DNA from: Cymbidium sinense
Lineage: Eukaryota; Streptophyta; Magnoliopsida; Asparagales; Orchidaceae
Direction of reading: 5' to 3'
Length of the DNA: 64,000 bases
NCBI GenBank assembly: GCA_021442155.1
Contig: CM038222.1
Location: 58,006,266 to 58,070,265 of the forward strand
Positions 21,496-32,689 of the stretch are shown one piece after another. The position numbers and the translations under genes were made by a program. Below the pieces are notes generated by a model. It had not been told where the DNA came from and searched no databases. It saw only the letters and a program-made list of their open reading frames with translations. The stretch's first letter is position 1. The number at the start of each line of letters is the position of its first letter.

Positions 21496-24400
21496 ATCTT
21501 GTTTGAAAATGATTATCAATAAAACTTCCTTTCATCTCAAATTTTATTTCTACTGTGTTAGAAATATCTTTTGCTTGTGAATCTACCACGATGTATTTAG
21601 GGTAGGTGTAAGAGAACCTAAGCGGCATCCTATTTCATCTTTCACAACATAAATAAACATATATATTTTGTCTTAGACTACTTTGATATGGGAGCAAGCC
21701 CCCTGTGACACTCACTCATTAGTTGCTCTAGGTCGGGTCTACATGCTATCTCGCTAGTATATCACCCCAGTGGTTACTTGTTGGAGAATGTGAGTCCCTG
21801 CAGTTTCTTCCTAACTTGACCATTGCACACCTATGAGCACCTTTTCAGTTTGGTAGTCTTCACTGCCTTGCCAATGAACTACCTTGTGTTGGCTTTGTTT
21901 AAGAAGATGTGAGTCCCAACACTTTCTTCTTGAACTAGCCACCATACTCTGACTAGGTCGAGTTTCCTCGAGGTTTAGGTGTAAGAGTCCCCTAATGGCA
22001 TCCTATTCCTTTATATCAAACATAAAAGTACATATCTTTCTTTCGGGCTATCGATATGAGAGCAAGCCCCCTATGACACTCACTCATTAGCTACTTTAGG
22101 TCGGGTTCGATTTATTGCCAAAGTAATTGATCACCCCAATGGTCATTTATTGGAGGATGTGAGTCCTCGCACTTTCTTCCTAATTTGACTATTGCAAATC
22201 GATGAGTGCCTTGTTAGTTTCGTATTCTTCTCTGCCTAGCCAATAAGCTACCTCATGGTTGATCATGTTTAAGAAGATGTGAGTCCTCACGCTTTCTTCT
22301 TGAACTAATCATCATGATCTAACTAGGTCGAATATATTTGAGATTTAGGGTAAGTCCCCCAAAGGCTCCTTTCCTCTTGACTATGTTTGAGTTGATATAA
22401 GTCCCCAGTGGAATCACTCAGTAGTCGCCCTAGGTCAGATGGCACCTATTGAATCGAAGACAGACTATCCCAACAGTCAGTTTTGCTTTTGAGAGATGTA
22501 AGCCTACACATCTTCTTTCTAGATTGATTATTACAAATCGATGGCACCGTAGGTTGGTTGATGTTCCCTATGCTGACAGCAACTCACCCGGCGTGTACAC
22601 CACTCTTAGCAGATGTAAGTCCCCGTGCTTTCTCCTTGAGTTGGCTACCAAATACCTATTTGATATATGACTAGCCATATCATCTTTTACTGGGTGTTGG
22701 GTTAAGCCTTTAGCGGCCCCATCCCATGCGGGCATTCTATTTGGATCACATCATTTGCAACCTCATTTAGACACTTACTTTACTTTTGGATTGGAGCCTC
22801 TTTCCTAGCCACCCCGTGGTTGGAGAATTTGTTCATGGATGATTCTCCCTTGGTTCAGTAAATCTGAGATAGTCTAGGATGATATAAGCTCCTTCTCAAT
22901 TTGATCCCTCGTAAACCAACATGGTCCACGTTAAAACAAATTAAATAAATAAACAAAATTAATTTGCTTGTGGATTAGGAATTCAAGCCCCTAGTGGCCC
23001 CTTTCCCAAGCAGGCATCCTATCTTTAGGCGTGTCGAAAAACTCCTATGGAATTGCTACTTTGACTTGAGATAAGTCCCCGGGTGGTGCTCACTCGACCC
23101 TTAGGTTGGGTTCAACTTGTTGTGCCACCAATGAGTTACCTGCGTCATCTTTGCTTTGAAAGATATAAGTCTATTACATTCTTTTAGCATCACAAACTAA
23201 CAGTAGCCTAGTCGGGTCTGATTTGTTATGCAAGCGACCGATCACCCCAGTGGTTCCTTGTTTAGAAAGATGTGAGTCCCCATTTTCTTCCTAACTTGAC
23301 CATTGCAAATCGAAAGGCACCCCTTAGGTTGGTTAGTTCTACCTAATGGCTGGTAGACTATCCCTTTGGATTTGTAAACCTAAGATAGGTCTAGGCTAAT
23401 ATTAGCTCCTTCTTAGTAGATCCATCACACCCGTCAGGGTCCATCTAAAATTAAATTAATTCTGACTATTCTTGAGTCGATATGAGTCCATAGTGGCATT
23501 CGCTCAAATAGTCATCCTAGGTCGGGATTGATCTATGGCCATCACCCCCAACGTAATCCTTACTTTGGAAGATATAAGTCTGCTATGCTTTTTTCCTAGT
23601 ACATTCATTCCACATTGAAAAGCAACCCTTAGGACCGATAGTCCTACCTTGTGGCTGGTAGACTACCCCTTTGGACTTGTAAATCTAAGATAGGTCAAGG
23701 CCGACATAGCTCCTTCTCAGTGGGTCCATCGCACGCCAATATGGTCCATAATATAACACACAAAATTAAATTATATCAAATCAAATCAAATTAATCATCA
23801 GGACTACTCTTGAGTTGAGGTAAGACCCGAGCTCACTCAAGAGTCGCCTTAAGTTGGGTTCAACTTGTGCCCACCAACGAATTACCCCGGCGATCATCTT
23901 TGCTTTGAAAGATATAAGTCTATTACACATTCTTTCCAACACTGTAAAACCGACGGCCCTTAGTCAAGTTCGATTTATTACGCAAGTGACCGATCACCCC
24001 AGTGGTTCCTTATTTAGGAAGATGTGAGTCCCCGCGCTTTCTTCCTAACTTGACCATTACAAACCGAAAAGCACCTCTTAGATTGGTTAAGTTCTACCTA
24101 ACAGCTTGTAGACTATCCCTTTGGATTTGTAAACCTAAGATAGGTTTAGGCTGATATTGGCTCCTTCTTAGAAGATCCATCGCACACCGACAGGGTCCAT
24201 CTAAAATTAAATTAATTCTGACTATTCTTGAGTCGATATGAGTCCACAGTGGCATTCGCTCAAATAGTCTCCCTAGGTCGGGATTGATCATATCAATAGA
24301 TCACCCCAAATGATCCCTACTTTGGAAGATGTACTATTTTCTTCCTAGTACAACCGTGCACACCGAAAAGGCAACCCTTAGTCGATAGTCCTACCTTGTG

Positions 24401-24840
24401 GCGGGTAGACTACCCCTTTGGACTTGTAAATTGAGATAGGTCAAGGCGACATAGCTCCTTCAAGTCCATTGCATGCAATAGGGTCCACAACATAACACAC
24501 CAAATTAAATTAAATCAATTCAAATCAAATCAATATAAATCAAATTAATCATCGACTACTCTTGAGTTGAGGTAAGACCCCTGCTAAAGGTTTCCTCAAG
24601 AGTCTCCCAGTCGGATTAATCTATTGTGCCATCGACAGATTACCCCAATGGCTGATCCCTACTTTGGAAGATGTCATTCTGCTATGCCTCCTTCCCTAGT
24701 TGCTTGTTGCAAAGGCAACCCTTGTGGGATAGTCCTATAGCTACCCCTTTGGACTTATAAATCTAAGGCAGACCAAGGCCCCAGTGGCTCCTTCTTAGTG
24801 TGATCCATCGCACACCAATTGAGTCCATAATAAAATAAAT
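21496..24840 (+). repeat. 3' UTR tandem-repeat region, inner element
   Basis: No coding sequence. Diverged tandem units with a period of about 340-365 bp, each made of two related halves about 115 bp apart. The anchor GATGTGAGTCCC...CTTTCTTCC occurs near 21789, 21906, 22154, 22269, 22494, 22611, 23268 and 24019, with GATATAAGTC variants between them. CCCCAGTGG recurs at 21764, 22385, 23233, 23996 and 24783. The outer element has the same kind of region at 36754-39460. Hypervariable 3' UTR tandem repeats are known from Tat-lineage elements. Confidence 0.8.
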
Positions 24841-25345
24841 TCAAAACTAACCTCCCTAGTGGAGTCAAATTAAACATAGCGAACAAACCAAATTTCTCCC
24901 TGGTGAAGCACAAAGCAAATTAGCCTCCCTAGTAGAGCTTAGATCTAAATCAAATAAATTCAATCAAGTGTACATCCCCAGTGGATATGCCCTCAATCTA
25001 GAACTCTTCTCCCTAGTGGAGCCATAAAAAAATTTTAACCAACCTCCCTAGTGGAGTCTAATCAGATAAATCAAAGAAATTTAGTCAAATTCTTATCCCC
25101 AGCGGATACACACCCAAACAAATCGTACTCATAATCAAACTCAGATCCATATCCCGATAGCTTGAACCTATTTTCCTTAGTGGAAGGTTTATGTACTCAA
25201 TCCCTAGTGGATACACACCCAAACAAATCATATTCGCAATCAAACTTAGATCCATATCCCCAGCGAATAACTTGAACCTGTTTCCCTAGAGGAAGGTTCA
25301 TGTACTCAATCCTTAGCGGATTCCTTCTTGCTCCCTTATGCCCTT
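24841..25345 (+). repeat. Short-period YCCYAGYGGA repeats before the PPT, inner element
   Basis: About twelve copies of a motif such as TCCCTAGTGGAGTC or TCCCCAGTGGA, spaced 30-50 bp, for example at 24851, 24975, 25008, 25044, 25095, 25173, 25200, 25254 and 25280. Many are small inverted repeats (TTCC...GGAA). The core is the reverse complement of part of the primer-binding site. Confidence 0.7.
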
Positions 25346-25518
25346 GGCATAAAGAGAGCTGCATTACACTAAGATCATGATTCTATCTACCTTTTGAGTC
25401 TAGGTATAGATCACTTCCATTATTTGTTGCAATCTTCTGGATGTTGTTGATCATTTCGGTCAATGCCAATACGTGCGGTGTGCCTTGTCAGTTACACCAC
25501 ACCTATTGGGGGTCCTTC
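25346..25518 (+). other. 3' end of internal region with polypurine-tract candidate
   Basis: Unique sequence containing TGTTGTTGATCATTTCG, also present at 44341-44357. It ends with ATTGGGGGTCC (G run 25508-25512) six bases before the 3' LTR. The G run is the best candidate for the plus-strand primer, though it is short and interrupted. Confidence 0.55.
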
Positions 25519-27218
25519 TATTGACCTCACTTTTGGAGTGAGCTCTTAACCTCCTCTTCTTAGACTTAGGACTATTATAGACACTAAGAACTCCTTAGTC
25601 ATAAGACACTTCTAGTGATTAGGTGAACACCTAACCTAAGCCTAGAGACTTAGAAGTGTTAATCATAAGATTAGGAAATTCCTTAGGGTTTAAGGAAATT
25701 ACCTATCCCATAGCTTAAACCCAATCTAGATACACTTTCTCAATTCAAACCCAAGCTCAATTCTTAAACCAAATCTCAAATTCAAATTTAAATTCCTAAT
25801 CTAATTTTAAAATTTGACTCCAAATGATTGAAATTGAAAATCAAATTTAAATCCTAAAACCCCCTCCTAAGCTATATGAGCCACATTCATAAGATTAGCC
25901 AAAAATCCTCTTAAATCAAATCAAACTCAATTGATCTCTTTATAAATCAATTATTTCTTCATTTATTTTCACAAATATAAATGAAATCCAAATTCAAATG
26001 ACCAAAATAATATCAAAAATGAAATCCAAACTCAATCTAAATCCTTTAAGCCAATTCTTTGGACTTAGCCAAATTCTATCCAGATCAAGTCAAAACCAAT
26101 AAATTTTCTTTGAATCAATCATTCATTCAATTATCTACCTAAATATAAATGAAACCTACAATCATCAAATCAAATCGAAACCAACCCAAGTCAAACCCAA
26201 CCTAGCCCTTTTGACTTGAAAATTTCAAATGAGCCAAAATCCCTTAGACTCCAAATTGATTGTCGTTGAATTTATAGTCCAATCTAGGGCTCATATATAA
26301 GTTCTACTAAACTCGAATCAAACCAAAACCAAACCAATTGACCACTTAGGTCCACTTGATCTAAAGTGACCTAAAGGCCCCATTTGAGCCAACTTCTAAT
26401 CCAACCCAAATTAGATTGAACCAAGTTAACCAAAATCTTCCACCATGATTGTTGATCACCCTAAGATGATTAATTACAATCAATTAGGCCAAACAAAGCC
26501 CAATTGGCCATTTGATCCAAATTAACTCAAATTGGCCTAAAGGACCAAATCGGGTTAAATCATGATCTAACCCAAATTGATTGCAACCAATGGTTCAAGT
26601 TCATTTCAAATTGATTATTGAACTTGACCAAAGTTATAATTAAACCTAATTTGTTCAATCGAGCCCAATTGGTCAACTTCACCCAACCTAGCCCAAATTG
26701 GCCTAAAGGGTCAATTTGGCCTAAATCCAAATTAAATCCAAATTAATTCAAACCAAAGATCTTCAATTAGCCAATTGAACATGAATCAACCCATAACCCA
26801 AGCTAATTTGCCCAATTTTGGTCAAATGAGTAAATTTTACCCAAAATGACCCATATGACCCATATGACCCAAATTGGACTAAATCCCTTGAAACCAAGCC
26901 AAAACCCATTAGGGGTTGATCAAACTCAACCCAAACCCATTTGGGATCAGCCCAAAATAAACACAACCCATTTAAACCCCTCATGAATCCTCCCCCATAT
27001 GGGATTCCACCCAACCTCATTTAATTCTCTCCCATCACATGAACTTAACTCCTCCCCAACATTTGCATTGAATAGGACTGATCATATGGCAGCAAGAGAG
27101 AACTTTGGGGCAAAAATCTAAAGTCCATAATCAATCTATCATCCACCCCAACCACCCCAAGCAAGATGACAATCAATTTAAAGCCAAAAAATTCAAAAAA
27201 ATATTGAATTTTTGGCCA

Positions 27219-27231
27219 TTATAAAAGGAAG
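27219..27231 (+). promoter_or_regulatory. TATA-like box in the inner 3' LTR
   Basis: ATTATAAAAGG followed after about 25-30 bp by a CT-rich CTCTTCCTCCC stretch, a typical plant TATA and leader composition. It is absent from the 5' LTR because of the deletion at 4932. I did not find a clear counterpart in the other LTRs, so its use is uncertain. Confidence 0.4.
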
Positions 27232-27721
27232 GGGAGATGAGGCTTTAGATCTCTTCCTCCCACCACCATTCAGCCCCCAAAAGCTCTCCAAAGAAAAAAG
27301 GAATCCATCCCCCACTTCTTTGAGCCATTTTGAGCTTAAAAACATAAATAATTGCTCTTCCAGTGAGGCGACGATAGACATCGAAGAAGGAGATGTTCCA
27401 AAGGAAGGCAAGGGCTAAAGATCACTCCAAAGCTTCCTTACATACATAGGAGTTCGCTCGGATCTTCACCGCCGTCGAAAATCATCCCCGGTGAGGTAAA
27501 TTTTGCCAAACCGTAGCCAGCCTTAGGATTTCGAGCATTTTGTATTAATTTTCTCACGATTTTAGAAATTTTTCCTAGATAATCCTGCATTTTTATTTTA
27601 AATCATCCCAATTAGAAAATAAAATTTTTTTGGTGTGAATCGATGTGAAAATGGGTCAATTTGGATAAGTTTTGGTTTAAAAACCCTCATTTTTTTTAAA
27701 AAAAAGCCTAAAAACACTGTT

Positions 27722-28015
27722 CACCAACCTGCGGACTATGCGTCGTGTGATCCGCGGTTGCGGATCGGCCCCGGATGTGGATCGCGATCCTTTGGATCGA
27801 TTGTGGATTTCGATCATGGTTTGCATAGTCGGATGGCTCGGATCGCATGTGGATTGATGATCGGTCCCGAATCGCCTCGATCCGGATTTCCGATTATGCG
27901 AACCGCATGATCGGCTCGATCGCGTCGCGATCACGATTGCGATCGCGTGATCGATCGTCCATCCCATCTCGATCGAATGACCCGAGTGAGCCACGTCATT
28001 TTCCCCCAAAGGCGG
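27722..28015. other. CpG- and GATC-dense patch inside the inner 3' LTR
   Basis: Roughly 39 CpG dinucleotides in about 275 bp by hand count, many within CGATCG or GATCGCGATC palindromes. It lies in a CpG-poor, AT-rich LTR. CpG-rich sequence also occurs at the matching place in the LTRs at 48815-49110 and 63105-63245. Both strands are open for 90-110 codons here, but I judge this a composition effect. Confidence 0.7.
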
Positions 28016-28899
28016 CGTTAATTGGTATTTCCTTTTTATAAAAAAAATTAATTTAAATCACCTAAAACTTCAAAAATTTATAAAAAATAAAATACTTAAT
28101 TAAAAATTACAAACAAGGGCTCGTTGGATTTGACTGTCCGAGAGAAATCAAATAAAACCAAAATCCCCAAAGTTTATTGAGTATTTTGAACTTAATTTAA
28201 ATTTTAGTAAAAAATCAAATTTCATTAATTAAACCAAAAATATAAGTCAGGTTAAGTTGAAATTTTCAGGGATTGAAACTAATGTTAAAACAAACTTTAA
28301 CATTTCAAGTTAAAGGACTTTTGATTAAATTAAAGAAGTTAGATTGTCTATTTTAATAAAATAAATCAAATAAAAATTCAGAAATTTACAAAAATCTTCA
28401 AAATGGCTTAAATCACTTCAATTGACATCTAGGACTCTTAAGAAAATAATGTGATCTTCTGAATCTTAATGAACCCCAAACAAATACTTAAGATTAGAGT
28501 TTAATCAATTAAGGAGTTAATTAAAATATAATCTAAAAACAATTTAAATATTAAATCAAAAACATAAATGAAATAGCAGTTAAGCAATCATTAATCAAAT
28601 CTCAAATCAGAGAAATATCATTCTTAGAGAAAATTAAATTAAATATGATTAAACCTATTTAAGTTAATAAAACTCAATTAAATGATTAAAGCTTAAATCA
28701 AACTCAAACCCAACAAATTTAGGAAACTTTAATCATTTGATACTAATGAATTAAACCAAATAAAATTAAAGTTAACTTAATTAACATATGATTAAATCAC
28801 ATCCATTTGGAATTAGATAATTAATTAACCATTAAATATATCAACCTAATTACTAAATCGAACATGTTAATGAAATCAAACAAACATAATAAATGAATC

Positions 28900-29760
28900 A
28901 AATCAAGTAAAATCCTAATCATGAATAATCAAACTTAATTAGTCAAACATCTAAAATTAATCCATCATCTTAATTAATCAAATTAATTTAAGTTACATTA
29001 AAACTCTAAAATTAAGCTTAAATCAAACCCCAATTAAATTTAATAATCATACCCTTAAATAAACTAATTAAGTTAATCAAATTAACCATATTAAACTTAA
29101 AATTAATCAAACATACTTAAGATGCAATTAAATACTAATCAAAACCTAAATTAAACCTAAATCATTAAGTCATTAATCTCTAATTAAATAAACCCTTAAT
29201 TAATCTAATAATTTTAATTGACCCTTAATCAAACTTAATTAATCAAACATCTAATTAATGCAAACTTAATAAATTAATCCATCTTCTTAATAAACTAAAT
29301 TAATTTTATAAATCACATTAAAATTAATCCAAATCAAAAACTTAATTAATCTACTAATTAATTTAATCATATTTATCAAATAAACTAATTAAGTCAATTA
29401 AATTGATCATATTAAACTTAAGCTTAATCAAACATAAAATGCAATTAAATGCTAATCAAGTCCTAATTTAAACTTAAATCATTAACTCACTAATTACATC
29501 ATTAATCTAAATAAATGTGAAATAAAATTTTATAAAAAAAATTAAACAAATCTTTACTTAATTTAATAATTTGATCACACCTCTTAAACGAACTAATTAA
29601 GTTAATCAAATTAATCACATTAAACTTAAGTTTAATCAATCAAAATGAAATTAAATACTAATCAAAATCTAAATTAAACATAAACCATTAAGTCATTAAT
29701 CTTTGGTCTAAACAAATATGAAACCAAATTGAAAATTAAACAAAATTAACATAAATACAC
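28900..29760 (+). repeat. AT-rich degenerate tandem repeats in the inner 3' LTR
   Basis: Three related blocks beginning with AACTAATTAAGT near 29062, 29387 and 29590, each continuing ATTAAACTTAA and ATGCAATTAAATACTAATCA. The preceding AATCAAACTTAATTAGTCAAACATC block also recurs (28926, 29228). Spacing is about 200-330 bp. No gene. Confidence 0.6.
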
Positions 29761-30179
29761 TTCTTAATTAAACTAATCACATAATCACATTGAACCTAAG
29801 CAAACTCATAGACCAATAAAGCTAATTAAATCAAATTAAATCAAATTAAATCAAATTAAGTTAAATTAAGAAAGACTCTCATCAATTTAATATATAATCA
29901 AATCAAATCTCATTCAACCTACTTAAATAAGATAAACTAATTAACTATCTAATGTATGAAATCAAAATGTAAACCAAACTTTGATAAACATGACAAATGG
30001 ATAAGATTAAAAGATAAAATCCTAATTACAAGGAATCAAACTCAATTAAAATCAAAATAAAATCTCAATTAATCTAATCTAATCAAACTACAAATGAATG
30101 AATCATAACCACAGTCAAAAGAGCATGAAATTAAGTCACATAACCATAATCAAAGAAAAGAATTAGATATTAATTTAAA

Positions 30180-30365
30180 AGGATATTGAATTATCAATAT
30201 TTAATTAAACCAAAACATTCTAAAATTAATTAATCAAAAACATGAATTTAAACAAACTTAAACTTCATTAGAGATTAAGGATATTGAATTATCAATATTT
30301 AATTAAACCAAACATCTAATCTAATCAAAAACATGAATTTAAACAAACTTAAACATTAAATATAT
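30180..30365 (+). repeat. Tandem duplication of about 105 bp in the inner 3' LTR
   Basis: GGATATTGAATTATCAATAT followed by AACATGAATTTAAACAAAC occurs at 30181 and again at 30287. It also contains the inverted repeat ATATTGA...TCAATAT. Confidence 0.65.
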
Positions 30366-31212
30366 TATTATCAAGATGTAATTAAACCAATTAATCCAAA
30401 ATCAATCAATCAAATACTTAAATAAACTCAAATTCTAAATTCTAAATCAAATCAATTACATTAAAATGGGCTAATTAAGATACTTAAGGATCTTTTACTC
30501 TTTAGAGGATGTTAAATATGGTGAGTTTCACAAATAGAATTCATTCTACTCTTCATTCTTGAAAACTTAAACAACACTTTAATCAAATAAAAGTGAAATA
30601 AAAATGAAAAGTAAATAATTAAATCATTTAAATTGAAATCACCCAAAGGTAAAATTTAAATTCAAACTCCAAATTGAAATTTAAACTAAAGAAGCCTAGT
30701 AAAGTCTTGCTACACAAGCCTTAAGAACACACATTAGAATACTAAGTCACCACTTAGTACTAAGTTGTTGTATGTATGATGTTTATTTTATGATGTAATA
30801 TTTTAGATTGGATGTTAGGTGTATATTTTTAGATTAGCAATTAGCCTAATCATATTTTTTGGGGGTTGTGCTTAAGGTAATAAAAATATAAATGCTTTTC
30901 TTTGTCGTTGCTTAGCCCTAAGCGTAACCCACATTAGGACAGGTGGGCTTGGTTACCCATGTGTGGGTGCTAAGTCCAAATTATTCATATAACTTGCTTG
31001 GTTATGTTTAGCTAATATTTATTTTAGGTGTAGCTAGATTTACTTTTCTATTTTGATGTAATTTTGCATTAGGATTAGTGTTATGAGGGATTAGGATGAG
31101 TAGTGGCAGCTTAGTCCCTAAGGTGCCGATGATGCCTTTGGAGCAAATCAAATCAAAAGAGAAGGAAGAAATGAAGAAAAGAAGACCCCATAGCATGTAT
31201 TTTTTTTTTTTT

Positions 31213-31240
31213 ATAATCGTATAAGGGTAGAGCTCTACCC
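31213..31240 (+). promoter_or_regulatory. Conserved TATAAGGG block with palindrome, inner 3' LTR
   Basis: TATAAGGG at 31220-31227 runs into the perfect 16-bp palindrome GGGTAGAGCTCTACCC at 31225-31240. Equivalent blocks lie at 42896, 51968 and, on the minus strand, 60247-60254. Each has a GAA-rich block 50-80 bp upstream. This is the best candidate for a core promoter because it is kept in all LTRs that retain the region. Confidence 0.5.
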
Positions 31241-32683
31241 ATCTTATTTTCTCTTTTCTGTCTGGAACCACAGCCTTTTATTCTTTTACAGTCTATAAAA
31301 TTATTTGATGTGCTTAGATTAGATTAGAACATCATGCTTTTCATAGTTTTTTATGATTGATGTTTGAATGTGTGGCCTGGATGCGTACGCTCTTAGGATA
31401 AAATTAATTTTTCTATCCCAATTAACAACTCATAACTAAAAAATTAAAATAACTCACAACCTCACATAAAAGCCTAAGAATTAAACCAAGATAATAAAAT
31501 TTTTAGCAACCCCTTAGCTGGATGGATGAATGTATAATATCATGCATGTCATATTATTTCACTCTTATTAAGAGGAGGCTTCCATCCTTGTCAGAGAATC
31601 AAGGTTTAACTTGTGAGAGCCTTTGGTGGAAAAACATCCCTTTCTCTCTTGATTTGGCCCATAATCAATTTCTCATGCATTTAGGCATACAAAATCTCAT
31701 AGCTTGTGTCAAAATAAAAAGTCCAAAAGAATCAAATAAATTTGATAAAATTTTACATTATATTAAGTCATGGATTCATACCACTGCTCTAGTCTCTTAG
31801 GAGTGAGTTTAAGAACTTAGTCTCCTTTTTAAATGAACAATAAAGCCATCTTGCAAAGCATAAGACGCCTACATAGATTTAAAGCGTAGGAGGAGTAAGC
31901 TGGCTTCCACTCCAGGTTGTAATAAGTCCAACAGTCGGGTGGTTTATTCTCTCTTGTGGAGGTAAACCATATACCCATTTTTGCCTTAGATTTAGGTCGT
32001 GCCTTTATTTTGTACCAAGGCTCCTTAGTTTAGGAATTTGAGGTAGCTATTTCTCTCGGGATATAAGCATAAGTCCTCACCTCTTAGGCATTTCAATAAT
32101 CTTATATTATGGAATTATAAGCCCTACAATCTAATAAAATGTCAACTCAAATAATTAATGCTCTTCAATTTTAAAAATATAAAGCCCAATTATAGAGTAG
32201 ATTGGAATACTCATAGGCTTCCTAGTATCATGAGCATTTCCTACTTTCTCCCTTTGGATTCCAAAAATAAGTCTTCTCCTTGATCTATCCCATTTAATTT
32301 TCTAAAATAGCCAATCCTTTAATAGTCTTAAACATTGAAATCTTTGGAGACCCTAATTGTCTACTTTAATCGAGAGTATTCTTAAGAAATTCCCATTCCT
32401 TATGATGTAATTAATTATGGGGGCTTGCCTCCATAGGAAACTTAACAAACCCAGGTTAAAATAAACCCTATTTTACTTTTCCATGTAAAGTAAGGGAAAT
32501 ATCTCTGGTATATTTGAAGACCCATCATGCCTTAAGAGTCTTTATTAGTGATTAAGTCCATTATAGGGTGGTGATTTCTATCTTTCGAGATAGTATATTA
32601 TTCCTTAATGTCATACCCAATCACTTCAATAAGTACCCCCTAAGATCTGCATGGTGTCCCACACCTCAAAAATAAACACCATA

Positions 32684-32688
32684 GATAT
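32684..32688. repeat. Right target-site duplication GATAT of the inner element
   Basis: Mate of 3497-3501. Confidence 0.85.
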
Positions 32689-32689
32689 A

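Larger units (their letters stand above)
3502..32683 (+). mobile_element. Inner Tat-like Ty3/gypsy element nested in the same family
   Basis: A 29.2-kb insertion, of which 7.2 kb is a later hAT transposon. The order is 5' LTR, hairpin-repeat leader, gag, protease, RT, RNase H, archaeal-type RNase H, integrase, 3' UTR, 3' LTR. The left end is TGTTGACC at 3502; the 3' LTR starts TATTGACC at 25519 and ends CACCATA at 32683, a decayed form of the CACCACA end seen at 53387-53393. LTR pieces align at roughly nine in ten positions by eye, clearly closer than to the other LTRs in the window. All genes are broken. Confidence 0.88.
25519..32683 (+). repeat. 3' LTR of inner element, 7.2 kb
   Basis: It starts TATTGACCTCAC (the 5' LTR has TGTTGACCTCAC) and ends CACCATA before GATAT. 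The first 3.4 kb aligns with the deleted 5' LTR. The rest aligns with the LTRs at 39461-44298 and 44404-53393, for example 30770-31330 with 51435-52080. It holds no convincing open frame. Order inside: TTGACC-rich part, TATA-like site at 27221, splice-donor-like site at 27495, CpG/GATC patch, AT-rich tandem repeats, conserved TATAAGGG block at 31220, and a tail shared with all copies. It is very long for a plant LTR. Confidence 0.85.

Noticed and set aside
27635..28041. Overlapping open frames of 64-110 codons on both strands rich in Arg, Ser, Asp and Ile.
   Set aside because: They follow from the GATCG-rich composition, which lacks stops on either strand. They are absent from other LTR copies and match no family I recognise.
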